From assembly GCF_029240175.1 (NCBI RefSeq), contig NZ_JARBTM010000005.1, positions 62,001-126,000 of the forward strand: DNA of 64,000 bases. Reading direction: 5' to 3'. The notes below the pieces were generated by a model. The model was not told the origin of the DNA. It made no database searches and saw only the letters and a list, made by a program, of their open reading frames with translations. This document shows, one piece after another, positions 26,851-35,561 of this stretch. Position 1 is the first letter of the stretch. Every line of letters begins with the position of its first letter. The position numbers and the translations under genes were made by a program. The DNA comes from Anaerosolibacter sp. GTDB taxonomy: Bacteria; Bacillota; Clostridia; Peptostreptococcales; Thermotaleaceae.

Positions 26851-27528
26851 CTATCTTTCCCCCTCTAATACATAGCCGATCCCCCGGACGGTTTGTATTG
26901 ACACAGCTGATTCTAAGAAAGTCAATTTTTTTCTTAAAAAAGAAATATATACTTCCACATGATTATGCTCTACCTCAGCATCAAAACCCCAAAGTTTTTC
27001 GATGATCAATTCTTTGGAGGACACAAGCCCTTTCCGCAAAACAAGAAACGCAAAAAGCTCGCTTTCTTTTAAAGTGAGTTTAACCTCTTTATTGTCCTTT
27101 GATAACTTTAAGATTGAGGTATTCAATTCGATATCCCCGTATTTCAAGGCGCTATCTACGATGATCTCTCCTTTTCGTCTTGTCATGGCTCGTATTCTTG
27201 CCAACAGTTCTTCAGTTGCAAATGGTTTTGCCAAATAATCATCGGCGCCGCTGTCCAAACCGGTTACCTTATCGGAAACTTCCCCCTTTGCAGTGAGGAG
27301 TATAACTGGTGTTGTGAGTCCTTCTTTTCTTATGTTTTGCAATACGCTGATACCATCCACCTTTGGAAGCATGATATCTAATATGATTAAGTCATAGATA
27401 TTAGACAAAGCATTATCTAATCCAGATTCCCCATCATGGACTGCATCGACAGAATAATGGTTCTTCTTTAATATTTGAACCAATGCTTCTGCCAAATGAA
27501 GTTCGTCTTCTACCAATAGTATGCGCAT
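26851..27528 (-). CDS. OmpR-family response regulator
   Basis: This 225-residue protein has a receiver domain (phosphoacceptor D51 in LIILDIMLPKVDG; VEDE acidic pocket; K in LAKPF) and a C-terminal winged helix (ELFAFLVLRKGLVSSKE, HNHVEVYISFLRKKL, VRGIGYVL). GAGGTGATATC precedes the ATG. Upstream lie two TTTAAGG direct repeats in 11-bp register just before its -10 box, typical OmpR-type sites, so it is probably autoregulated. Divergent from it is the DUF4956 gene, a likely target. Confidence 0.93.
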   Translation of the reverse strand: MRILLVEDELHLAEALVQILKKNHYSVDAVHDGESGLDNALSNIYDLIILDIMLPKVDGISVLQNIRKEGLTTPVILLTAKGEVSDKVTGLDSGADDYLAKPFATEELLARIRAMTRRKGEIIVDSALKYGDIELNTSILKLSKDNKEVKLTLKESELFAFLVLRKGLVSSKELIIEKLWGFDAEVEHNHVEVYISFLRKKLTFLESAVSIQTVRGIGYVLEGER

Positions 27529-27566
27529 GATATCACCTCGGATTTTATTTCCTCTTTCGCATTAGT

Positions 27567-27600
27567 ATTATATCATGGCAATCCTTAAAACAACCTTAAA
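27567..27600 (-). promoter_or_regulatory. response-regulator promoter with 11-bp-spaced direct repeats
   Basis: On the minus strand TTTAAGG-N4-TTTAAGG (27600-27594 and 27589-27583) lies ten bases upstream of a TATAAT box (27572-27567). The repeats overlap the -35 position, as expected for an OmpR-family activator site. More TTAAGG copies lie at 27650-27656 and 27675-27681, facing the DUF4956 gene. Confidence 0.6.
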
Positions 27601-27718
27601 TGTGAGGAATCTGAGAATTATAATATTCTCCTGAAATATTTAAGCTTCCTTTAAGGTTTCATTCTTAAAATGGAATTAAGGAAAAACAAACATTTATATT
27701 GAAAGGAGAAAGAAAACC

Positions 27719-28405
27719 ATGATTGAAACAATATTCAACACAACATCAGCGAGTGGCTCAATATCTTTAAGCAGCGCAATCCTTACAATCGCTGTATCGT
27801 TCCTTTTAGGAGGACTGATTAGCTTAACTTATATGAAGACCAGCAATAAAATTGCCTATTCTCAGAACTTTTCACTCACACTAATCCTTGTACCTACAGT
27901 GATCGCTATCATTATTCTTTTGATTGGAAGTAACGTAGCAAGGGCATTCAGCTTGGCAGGCGCATTCTCTATCATCCGGTTTAGAAGCGCCCCTGGAGAT
28001 CCAAAGGATATCGCATACGTCTTGCTTACCATGGCCACAGGGCTGGCATGCGGAACAGAGCTTTACGGGTACGCTATCTTGTTTACCACAGTCCTATGTC
28101 TTTTAATGGCCACGTTACATTTCACGAATTTTGGAGGGAAGAAATTTTCTCAGAAACTGTTGAAAATAATTATCCCAGAGGACTTAGATTATGAAGGCGC
28201 ATTTGATGAGGTATTTGAAAAATTTACAATAAGCCACGACCTTAGAAAAGTAAAGACCACAGATTTAGGAAGTCTTTATGAGCTTGTGTATATGGTGTCA
28301 CTAAATGAAAATGTGAAGCAAAAAGAATTCCTTGATGCACTGCGGTGCAGGAACGGAAATCTAAACATTACACTATCAATGGCTGCCGATGCAGCAGAAT
28401 ATTAA
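27719..28405 (+). CDS. DUF4956 membrane protein
   Basis: This 228-residue protein has four TM segments in its first 150 residues, with the family core GAFSIIRFRSAPGDPKDIAYVLLTMATGLACG. The C-terminal cytoplasmic tail is about 70 residues. AAAGGAGAAAG precedes the ATG. DUF4956 genes are often found with VTC-type polyphosphate polymerase and two-component genes. Here only the divergent two-component pair is present, so the function stays open. TTAAGG repeats in its promoter suggest control by that regulator. Confidence 0.85.
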   Translation: MIETIFNTTSASGSISLSSAILTIAVSFLLGGLISLTYMKTSNKIAYSQNFSLTLILVPTVIAIIILLIGSNVARAFSLAGAFSIIRFRSAPGDPKDIAYVLLTMATGLACGTELYGYAILFTTVLCLLMATLHFTNFGGKKFSQKLLKIIIPEDLDYEGAFDEVFEKFTISHDLRKVKTTDLGSLYELVYMVSLNENVKQKEFLDALRCRNGNLNITLSMAADAAEY

Positions 28406-28615
28406 AAATGTAGGAAAACAAGATAGTCATCAATAGTGCCATGAGAGGTAATAGAGAGCATTTATCGAATGAGATAGATGCTTTCCATGTTCAGTGCATT
28501 GCAAAGAAAACATTAGATGCGGCATAAATGATAATAACTTTGATTATTCCATCTGTTCATGATAAAATTTTAAGGGTACAACTACTTCATGATAACAGGG
28601 AAAGGAGTTCTATAT

Positions 28616-29563
28616 ATGACAATCGACAGCTTTTTAAAACTAGTAGAAATTCAAACAAAGGTAGCAAGTATCATTCCCTTCTTACTTGGTACCTTTTATG
28701 CTGTATATCGATTTGATACGTTTAATCTTAAAAATTTCCTGCTGATGCTTGTATCACTATTGTGTATAGATATGGCCACAACAGCCATCAATAATTATCA
28801 GGATTTTAAAAAGGCAAAGAAAAAGCATGGTTATGGATATGAAAGCCATAATGCCATGGTGAGCCATAACCTAAAAGAATCTACAGCATTGGCTGTGATC
28901 TTTATTCTTTTAGGGACGGCTATTGTATTTGGGCTCTTATTGTTTTTAAATACAAACATTACAGTATTAATCTTGGGGGTAGTATCCTTTGGGATTGGGG
29001 TACTTTATTCCTTTGGCCCTATTCCCATATCCCGTACGCCGTTCGGAGAGATTTTCTCAGGTGGATTCATGGGATTTATCATCCCTTTTATTGCCATATA
29101 TATTCATGTGTTTGATTTGAATGTAGTCAATATCGCCTTTGATGGGGGGAGAATCAGCCTAGATATGAATCTGCTGGAAATGCTATTCATATTTCTCATA
29201 TCCTTGCCGTCAACGGTTGGAATATCTAATATTATGCTTGCAAATAACATATGTGATATCGAAGATGATATTGAAAACAAAAGGTATACCCTGCCAATTT
29301 TTATCGGAAAAAATTCTTCATTGAAAATTTTCAGAGCGTTGTATTATATCGGATATATTGCTTTGATTATATTATTAGTGCTAGGGGTAGCGCCTTTGGT
29401 TACTGCAATTACGTTAGTCACTTTTGTCCTTGTGAATAAGCATATAAAGATTTTTTATGAAAAACAGAGCAAAAAAGATACTTTTATCGTAGCAGTTAAA
29501 AATTTTGTGGTGATGAATATGACATTTGTTGTTACCTTTGCTGTAGCATTAATCATCAAGTAA
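28616..29563 (+). CDS. UbiA-family prenyltransferase, MenA-like
   Basis: This 315-residue membrane protein has eight to nine TM segments. Its two aspartate-rich motifs are present in variant form: NNYQDFKKAKK and DIEDDIENKRYTLP. The length and TALAVIFILLG-type context fit 1,4-dihydroxy-2-naphthoate prenyltransferase (MenA). AAAGGAG lies eight bases before the ATG at 28616; the frame opens nine codons earlier without a ribosome site. No other quinone genes are nearby. In Listeria a demethylmenaquinone pool feeds flavin-based extracellular electron transfer, which is interesting given the FMN-binding proteins in this window, but the link is speculative. Confidence 0.82.
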   Translation: MTIDSFLKLVEIQTKVASIIPFLLGTFYAVYRFDTFNLKNFLLMLVSLLCIDMATTAINNYQDFKKAKKKHGYGYESHNAMVSHNLKESTALAVIFILLGTAIVFGLLLFLNTNITVLILGVVSFGIGVLYSFGPIPISRTPFGEIFSGGFMGFIIPFIAIYIHVFDLNVVNIAFDGGRISLDMNLLEMLFIFLISLPSTVGISNIMLANNICDIEDDIENKRYTLPIFIGKNSSLKIFRALYYIGYIALIILLVLGVAPLVTAITLVTFVLVNKHIKIFYEKQSKKDTFIVAVKNFVVMNMTFVVTFAVALIIK

Positions 29564-29596
29564 GAGCGATAGTATAAACAAAATTATGACTGTGGT

Positions 29597-29640
29597 AGAC
29601 ACTCTAAATCCTCAAAAGGGATACAGAGTGTCTTGTTCTA
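29597..29640 (+). terminator. probable terminator after the prenyltransferase gene
   Basis: AGACACTCT (29597-29605) pairs with AGAGTGTCT (29625-29633), with ATCC/GGAT inside, followed by a T-rich stretch. Confidence 0.6.
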
Positions 29641-29764
29641 TTGTTATAGCATTCAGTTGATAAGCAAATAATACTTCCATCACTGTATTCAATATAGAAA
29701 ATGAGAAATAATTATAATACAATATAGTTATATGAGCCAAAGAAGATAAGCTTGGGGGGATATT

Positions 29765-30991
29765 ATGTCAAAGTTTTCTAAGGGTTATTTTACGATGAAG
29801 GAAGCAGATGTCCTTGAATACGCAAAGGATGTGTTGAATTGCTTTGATTTCGATGCAGTGCTAAGCTGTAAGGAGATTGGGGATGGAAACCTCAACTATG
29901 TCTTTAGGATTGCAGATGAAAAATCCGGGAAATCTATTATACTTAAGCAAGCAGGACCCTGTGCTAGAATTTCAGAAGAATTCAAGGTGTCGCCAGACCG
30001 TAATCGAATTGAGAGTGAAATACTTCAGCTTCAATATCAATTGGCAGAGGGGTTTGTTCCTAAAGTTTTTAAATATGATCCAATCATGAATTGTTGTATC
30101 ATGGAAGATTTATCGGATCATGTCATTATGCGTAAAGCTTTAATGGAATATAAAAAATTTCCCCTCTTTGCAGACCATATCACCACCTTTATGGCAAGGA
30201 CACTGCTCTTAACCTCGGATGTGGTGATGGATCACAAGGCAAAGAAAGCCCTCGTAAAGAACTTTATTAATCCCGAACTATGTGAGATTACGGAGGATCT
30301 TGTCTACACTGAACCTTTTTTTGACTGCTCTAGAAACGACGTATTTTCAGCCACTAGGGAATATGCGAAGAGAGAACTTTGGGCTGATGAGACCCTTCTT
30401 CTAGAAACCGCCAAACTGAAGTTTGAATTTATGACAAATGCCCAATCATTGCTCCATGGAGATTTACATACGGGATCCATTTTTATTAAGGAAGATTCCA
30501 CCAAGGTGATAGACCCAGAATTTGCATTTTATGGACCTGCAGGCTACGATGTAGGGAATGTGATTGCCAATTTGATTTTTGCCTATGAACATGCGGAGGC
30601 AGCCTTAGAAGATCAGCAGCAGAAGATGGATTATAAGGGATGGTTGGAAGAGACGATCATTCAAGTGATGGATCTATTTGTTCAAAAGTTTATGGCGTTA
30701 TGGAAAGAACACGGAACTGAGAGAACCTCAAAGTATAAAGGATTCGACAGCTATTATCTCGATAATATCCTTCGAGATACGGCGGCTGTGGCAGGCTGTG
30801 AATTGTGTCGTAGAATTTTAGGGATTGCCCATGTGAAGGATATCACTTCTATTGAGAATTTAGAAAAAAGAGCTCGGGCAGAAAAAATCTGTCTCTCCAT
30901 CGGAAAGACTTTTATACTCCAGCGTGGAACATTAAAAAGCGGTAGAGACTTTATGGATATTGTGAAGAATTGGGAAGAAAAAATAAAGTAA
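29765..30991 (+). CDS. mtnK: 5-methylthioribose kinase MtnK
   Basis: This 408-residue APH-fold kinase has GDGNLNYVFRI in the nucleotide loop, LLHGDLHTGSIF (H231 to H235, catalytic D233) and VIDPEFAFYGPAGYDVGN (D250, metal). These match MtnK, which phosphorylates 5-methylthioribose at C1; 5-deoxyribose is a possible second substrate. GGGGGG lies five bases before the ATG. It is the first of five close-packed genes: mtnA (32-base gap), split transketolase and a RuBisCO-like protein. A TATAAT at 29713-29718 may be part of the promoter. Confidence 0.92.
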   Translation: MSKFSKGYFTMKEADVLEYAKDVLNCFDFDAVLSCKEIGDGNLNYVFRIADEKSGKSIILKQAGPCARISEEFKVSPDRNRIESEILQLQYQLAEGFVPKVFKYDPIMNCCIMEDLSDHVIMRKALMEYKKFPLFADHITTFMARTLLLTSDVVMDHKAKKALVKNFINPELCEITEDLVYTEPFFDCSRNDVFSATREYAKRELWADETLLLETAKLKFEFMTNAQSLLHGDLHTGSIFIKEDSTKVIDPEFAFYGPAGYDVGNVIANLIFAYEHAEAALEDQQQKMDYKGWLEETIIQVMDLFVQKFMALWKEHGTERTSKYKGFDSYYLDNILRDTAAVAGCELCRRILGIAHVKDITSIENLEKRARAEKICLSIGKTFILQRGTLKSGRDFMDIVKNWEEKIK

Positions 30992-31023
30992 TTAAAATAT
31001 GGTTTCAATAGGAAGGTGCAAAA

Positions 31024-32100
31024 ATGGAAAAATACATGGAGGCAGGTGCTACAGTTGTTCAATCAGTACGGTTGGATGATGAAAAGGATGTATTGATCAT
31101 TCTTGATCAAACGCTGCTGCCAAACGAGAAAAAATTCTTAGAGATTCATAAAATAGAGGATTTATGGGAGGCTATTCATTCCCTAAGAGTAAGAGGTGCA
31201 CCAGCCATAGGCATCGCAGCAGGCTATGGTGCTTACTTGGGCATTAAGGATTGTGATGCAGCTACTTATGAGGAATTGTATGAAGCGTTTAAAAAGGTAA
31301 AGACCTATCTAGGCTCTTCTAGACCTACTGCTGTGAATCTTTTTTGGGCTCTTGATCGAATGGAAGCACGACTAAAGAGGGAGGAAGGTAAAGCTATAGA
31401 ACAAATCAAGACATCCCTCAGAGAAGAGGCTGAAAAAATTCGTATTGAGGATGAAAAGGTGTGTGAGGCCATCGGGAATTATGCCCTTTCCCTTTTGGAG
31501 CCAGGGTGGGGAATACTTACCCATTGCAATGCAGGTACCATAGCAACAGCGAAATATGGCACTGCTTTGGCACCAATCTATTTGGGACATGCCAAGGGAT
31601 ATGACTTTAAGGTATATGCAGATGAAACGAGACCCCTGCTGCAGGGTGCTCGATTGACTGCCTGGGAGTTAAAGGAAGCTGGTGTGGATGTAACGCTGAT
31701 TTGTGACAATATGGCATCCATCGTTATGAAGGAAGGTCGTATACAAGCCGTGTTGGTAGGCTGTGACCGTGTCGCCGCCAATGGGGATGTTGCCAACAAA
31801 ATAGGAACCTCTGGGGTTGCGATTATGGCCAAGCACTATCAAATTCCTTTTTACGTTTGTGCACCTCTATCTACTATCGATATGAATTGTAGTGATGGTG
31901 AAAAGATTCATATCGAACTTCGCAGTGATGAGGAAATTACTTCAAAATGGTATGAAAAACCAATGGCACCGGCTGGTGTGAAGGCATATAATCCTTGCTT
32001 TGACGTAACAGACCATGGATTGATTACAGCCATCATTACAGAAAAAGGTATCGCTTATCCACCGTATCACGAGAGTTTATCCACCATGTTTAATAAATAG
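31024..32100 (+). CDS. mtnA: methylthioribose-1-phosphate isomerase MtnA
   Basis: This 358-residue eIF2B-related isomerase has RGAPAIGIAAGYG, CNAGTIAT (C168), DETRPLLQGARLTAWEL, CDNMAS and GCDRVAANGDVANKIGT (D248); C168 and D248 are the expected catalytic pair. It converts 5-methylthioribose-1-phosphate to 5-methylthioribulose-1-phosphate. The usual next enzyme, the dehydratase MtnB, is absent, as are MtnD/MtnX-type enzymes. Instead the operon continues with transketolase subunits and an RLP. Confidence 0.95.
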   Translation: MEKYMEAGATVVQSVRLDDEKDVLIILDQTLLPNEKKFLEIHKIEDLWEAIHSLRVRGAPAIGIAAGYGAYLGIKDCDAATYEELYEAFKKVKTYLGSSRPTAVNLFWALDRMEARLKREEGKAIEQIKTSLREEAEKIRIEDEKVCEAIGNYALSLLEPGWGILTHCNAGTIATAKYGTALAPIYLGHAKGYDFKVYADETRPLLQGARLTAWELKEAGVDVTLICDNMASIVMKEGRIQAVLVGCDRVAANGDVANKIGTSGVAIMAKHYQIPFYVCAPLSTIDMNCSDGEKIHIELRSDEEITSKWYEKPMAPAGVKAYNPCFDVTDHGLITAIITEKGIAYPPYHESLSTMFNK

Positions 32101-32111
32101 GAGTGAAACAA

Positions 32112-33083
32112 ATGATGAAAAATAAAACAGATGAACAAATGACGCCTTTACAGCAAAGGATTTATCAAGCTGCAGAAGGCATCAGACACAGGGTAATGGA
32201 GCATACCATAAAAAACAATGGTGGTTATCTCAGTCAAGCTTGCTCAGCAGCGGAAATATTTGCAACCTTATATTTAGATGTTTTACATATGGGAATGCCT
32301 GAGCAGCCTTTGCTGCCTGGATCATTTCTAGGCGTACCAGGTCCTGAAAATCCCAACCATCTTACAGGATCAGCCTTTCACGGCATAAAGGCACCAGAAT
32401 ACGATAGATTCTTTTTGTCACCGACCCATTATTCATTGGTATTGTATGCTGCCCTTATTGAAGCGGGCCGCATGGATGTCAAAGGATTAGATGCGTTTAA
32501 TAAGGATGGCAGCGTCGTAGAGATGATTGGTGCTGACCATTCTCCAGGGATGGAAATTATGACGGGCTCACTGGGACAAGGAATCAGCCAGGCTGCAGGA
32601 ATTGCATTAGGTAGAAAGATGAAAAATGAAACTGGTAGAGTGGTTGTATTCCTATCCGATGGAGAATGCCAATCAGGTCAATTCTGGGAGGCTGTACAAG
32701 CCATGTCTTATCATAAGCTCGATAATATGTTGGCCTATGTAGATATTAATGGATATCAGTGTGATGGAAAAACCACAACTGTCATGAATATCGAACCCTT
32801 TGATAAACGGCTGGAGTCATTTGGAGCGAGAGTCTTTAGAATCAATGGCCATGATGTGAATGCTTTAGCAGAATTAGGAAAGCTTAAGCCCGATGGAAGA
32901 CCTACCTTCGTCCTCTGTGATACAGACCCATGCAGAGGAGTAGATATTTTGAAAAATCGGATTCCTAAGCTTCATTATGTACGATTTAATAACGAGGAAG
33001 AACGGGAACAGTACAGAACGGTCTTTCATAATATGGCGGATTTCGCTGGGCAAGGAGGGAAGCTAAATGGAGATATTATCTAA
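32112..33083 (+). CDS. transketolase N-terminal (TPP-binding) subunit
   Basis: This 323-residue subunit holds the thiamine pyrophosphate domain. SDGECQSGQFWEA followed by VDINGYQCDG is the TPP-magnesium motif, with GSLGQGISQAAGIALG and SPTHYSLVLYAAL (substrate-side histidine). The ATG at 32112 has AGGAG eight bases upstream. It pairs with the next gene, which supplies the pyrimidine-binding half. Split transketolases are common, but their place between mtnA and a RuBisCO-like gene points to a dedicated ketose donor, perhaps a methylthio- or deoxy-pentulose phosphate, rather than the pentose phosphate pathway. Confidence 0.9.
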   Translation: MMKNKTDEQMTPLQQRIYQAAEGIRHRVMEHTIKNNGGYLSQACSAAEIFATLYLDVLHMGMPEQPLLPGSFLGVPGPENPNHLTGSAFHGIKAPEYDRFFLSPTHYSLVLYAALIEAGRMDVKGLDAFNKDGSVVEMIGADHSPGMEIMTGSLGQGISQAAGIALGRKMKNETGRVVVFLSDGECQSGQFWEAVQAMSYHKLDNMLAYVDINGYQCDGKTTTVMNIEPFDKRLESFGARVFRINGHDVNALAELGKLKPDGRPTFVLCDTDPCRGVDILKNRIPKLHYVRFNNEEEREQYRTVFHNMADFAGQGGKLNGDII

Positions 33084-34074
33084 GGTTCATGCAAAACATC
33101 TAGTAAAATGGGCAGCTGATAAACCAGAGGTAGTGGTACTTTCCGCAGATTTAACAAGTTCTACAGAAATTGATGCATTCAGAGATACCTATCCCCAACG
33201 CTTTTTCTCTATGGGAATCGCTGAGCAGAATATGATGAGCTTTGCAGGGGGACTTGCTAGGGAAGGTTATAAACCATTTATTCATACCTTTGCTGTTTTC
33301 ATCTATAGAAGGGCATATGATCAGATTGCCATGTCCATTGCTTATCCAAACCTACCGGTGATCATGTTTGGATTTCTGCCTGGAATTATGACACCGGGTG
33401 GAGCAACCCATCAAGCAATAGAGGATATATCGGTTATGAGGTCACTGCCCAATATGACCATTCTTGAGTGTGGGGATGCAACAGATGTAGAATCTGTCTT
33501 GGATGTAGCAAATAGTATAGACGGTCCTGTTTATATCAGAATGCTCCGGGGAGAAATACCACGTCTTTTCCCTGCATCAGAGGCAATGGAACTTGGAAAA
33601 TCAAGACTCGTCAGCGAAGGGGAAGACATTGTTCTCTTGACCAGCGGAATTTGTACGGAAGAGGCACTACGGGCGTCAAATGCATTGAAGTCAAGAGGCA
33701 TATCGATCCATCACAGACATGTCACAACCCTCAAGCCATTCAATGATCCAGCTATCATGGAAGCCATTGCTGGATCAAAATACGGTGTAATTACCATGGA
33801 GAACCACTCTATCATAGGGGGTCTGGGAACGATTGTTGCTGAAAAAATGGCAGAAGCAGGCATGGGAAAAAAATTGACCAGGATCGGTATTAAGGACACC
33901 TTTGTCCATGGAGCCAGCAAGCAGTATTTAATGAAAGAATATGGTTTGGACGCCATAGCTTTAATAAACGAAATTGAAAGAATGATAGGCAGAGAGTTGA
34001 ATATCAATGAGGATGAGTTAACGGAAGCATTTATTGTAGAGGTTCACAGCAAGGCAAAAGCAGAAGCACTGTAA
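33067..34074 (+). CDS. transketolase C-terminal (pyrimidine-binding) subunit
   Basis: This 335-residue subunit overlaps the preceding gene by 17 bases, with AAGGAGGG upstream of its ATG, so the two are translationally coupled and form a heterodimer. The catalytic glutamate is in GIAEQNMMSFAGGLA. PGGATHQAIEDISVMRSLPNM replaces the usual DGPTHQ segment of canonical enzymes but keeps THQ and the following Glu. The C-terminal transketolase domain follows (GITMENHS-like VITMENHSIIGGLG). Small changes around the acceptor site fit an unusual substrate. Confidence 0.9.
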   Translation: MEILSKVHAKHLVKWAADKPEVVVLSADLTSSTEIDAFRDTYPQRFFSMGIAEQNMMSFAGGLAREGYKPFIHTFAVFIYRRAYDQIAMSIAYPNLPVIMFGFLPGIMTPGGATHQAIEDISVMRSLPNMTILECGDATDVESVLDVANSIDGPVYIRMLRGEIPRLFPASEAMELGKSRLVSEGEDIVLLTSGICTEEALRASNALKSRGISIHHRHVTTLKPFNDPAIMEAIAGSKYGVITMENHSIIGGLGTIVAEKMAEAGMGKKLTRIGIKDTFVHGASKQYLMKEYGLDAIALINEIERMIGRELNINEDELTEAFIVEVHSKAKAEAL

Positions 34075-34097
34075 CATAATTGAAAGGGGTCTATAAC

Positions 34098-35258
34098 ATG
34101 TTTTTTTCAGGTATGAGCAAACTAGCCTTGCCCAGTGAGCGGTTTAGGGTTAACTATAGAATTTTAGGGAGCGAGAAAGAAGCCTATGACAAAGCAAAGG
34201 ATATCTGTCTTGAGCAGACAGTAGAGTTTCCTGAAGAACTAGTGCCACAGGGCGTAATTGCTGATCATATTGTGGGAAGGATAGAATCCTTTGAAGCCTA
34301 TGACAGTGAGAGCTTTTGTGTAGAGATAAGCTATCCTGTAGACTGTGCCGCCAACGAGTTGACCCAGCTGCTAAATGTGGTATTTGGAAATATCAGTATC
34401 AAACCTGGTATAAAGGTTCTAGGTTTAGATCTTCCAGATTCAATACTGAATGATTTCAAGGGACCTCGTTTTGGCAGGGAAGGACTGAGAAGACTGTTGG
34501 GTGTGGCGGAGCGTCCACTACTCTTTACAGCATTGAAGCCCATGGGCCTTACCAATGAAGAACTTGCGGAGCTTGCTTATAAATTTGCTCTTGGCGGGAT
34601 TGATATCATAAAAGACGATCATGGTCTCTCCAATCAATCCTTTTCAACATTTGAAGAAAGGGTGAAGCTATGTGCTGAGGCAGTACATAGGGCCAATCAT
34701 GAGACGGGAAATCGAAGCATTTATATGCCAAATATCACAGCGCCCTACGGGGAAGTTCTTGATAGAGGAAGGCTTGCCAAAAGTTTGGGTGCAGGCGGTC
34801 TATTGATTGCCCCGGGCCTTACAGGACTGGATGCCATGAGAGCTGTGGCCGAGAACGATGATATTGGGCTGCCCGTCATGAGTCACCCTGCTTTTCAAGG
34901 CAGTTATGTCCTTGGAGACAGTGGTCTTTCCCATCAGGTACTGTTTGGTCAGATTCCACGCTTGGCAGGGGCTGATGGTACTGTTTATCCGAATTTTGGG
35001 GGGAGATTTTCCTTTAGCAGAGAAGAGTGTCAAGGAATTGCAAGGGCAAGTATGCTGCCTATGGGACAATTAAAGCCTATTTTCCCATGTCCAGCCGGGG
35101 GAATGAGCCTTCAAAGTATTCCGGAATCCTTAAAGGTATATGGAAAAGATGTCATATTCTTGATAGGAGGCGGCTTGTTTAAGCAAGGACCTGACATCAT
35201 TGAGAATAGTAGATATTTTAAGAAGCTTGTGGAAGAAATAAGCAACAAAGCAGAATAA
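34098..35258 (+). CDS. RuBisCO-like protein (form IV)
   Basis: This 386-residue RuBisCO-fold protein starts at ATG 34098, eight bases after AAAGGGG; a TTG six codons earlier is rejected. TALKPMGLT carries the conserved K147. GGIDIIKDDHGL carries the lysine that is carbamylated in true RuBisCO (K172) and D174, but the metal-binding glutamate is replaced by H175. The loop-6 lysine region reads YPNFGGRFSF, so carboxylation is not expected. Known RLPs in methionine salvage are enolases (MtnW) or the Rhodospirillum MTRu-1-P 1,3-isomerase; relatives with KDDH also occur in acid-sugar pathways. Here, after MtnK and MtnA and next to a transketolase, isomerisation of a pentulose-1-phosphate to a pentulose-5-phosphate is the best guess. 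Confidence 0.88.
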   Translation: MFFSGMSKLALPSERFRVNYRILGSEKEAYDKAKDICLEQTVEFPEELVPQGVIADHIVGRIESFEAYDSESFCVEISYPVDCAANELTQLLNVVFGNISIKPGIKVLGLDLPDSILNDFKGPRFGREGLRRLLGVAERPLLFTALKPMGLTNEELAELAYKFALGGIDIIKDDHGLSNQSFSTFEERVKLCAEAVHRANHETGNRSIYMPNITAPYGEVLDRGRLAKSLGAGGLLIAPGLTGLDAMRAVAENDDIGLPVMSHPAFQGSYVLGDSGLSHQVLFGQIPRLAGADGTVYPNFGGRFSFSREECQGIARASMLPMGQLKPIFPCPAGGMSLQSIPESLKVYGKDVIFLIGGGLFKQGPDIIENSRYFKKLVEEISNKAE

Positions 35259-35265
35259 TACTTTG

Positions 35266-35318
35266 AATTCACACACTCGGGTTGATTTGTTTAACGATAG
35301 AGTGTGTGAATTTTTTAT
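35266..35318 (+). terminator. intrinsic terminator of the mtnK-RLP operon
   Basis: AATTCACACACTC (35266-35278) pairs perfectly with GAGTGTGTGAATT (35300-35312), followed by T-rich sequence. Confidence 0.9.
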
Positions 35319-35561
35319 TTATTTTTTGACTGAAATCTATAGTGATCATTATTTTGATTTTGATTCTAAATTTTAATTGCATATATACAAGCATTGGAAA
35401 AACTATATTATAAATAATTTTAAAAGGATAAAGATTATCTTCAAACAATGGGTATTATTTCATAAATAAACTTTTACTTCCAATAATATTGTTTATTTTT
35501 AAACAATGTGTTATGATTAAATCGTAGTACATATTATATTTTAAAAATTGGAGGGGGAACC
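35319..35561 (+). promoter_or_regulatory. AT-rich upstream region of the FMN-binding lipoprotein
   Basis: About 240 very AT-rich bases with no open frame. They presumably hold the lipoprotein promoter; no clear operator or structured RNA is seen. GGAGGGGG lies at the 3' end just before the start codon. Confidence 0.4.

Noticed and set aside
28528-28716. A 62-codon frame overlapping the start of the UbiA-family gene
   Set aside because: It is out of frame with the prenyltransferase and lacks a ribosome site; the overlap is with clearly real coding sequence.
32112-34074. The split transketolase as an ordinary pentose phosphate pathway enzyme placed here by chance
   Set aside because: The 11-base gap from mtnA, the 17-base overlap between halves and the 23-base gap to the RLP gene show it is part of this operon. 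A housekeeping role cannot be excluded but does not explain the arrangement.
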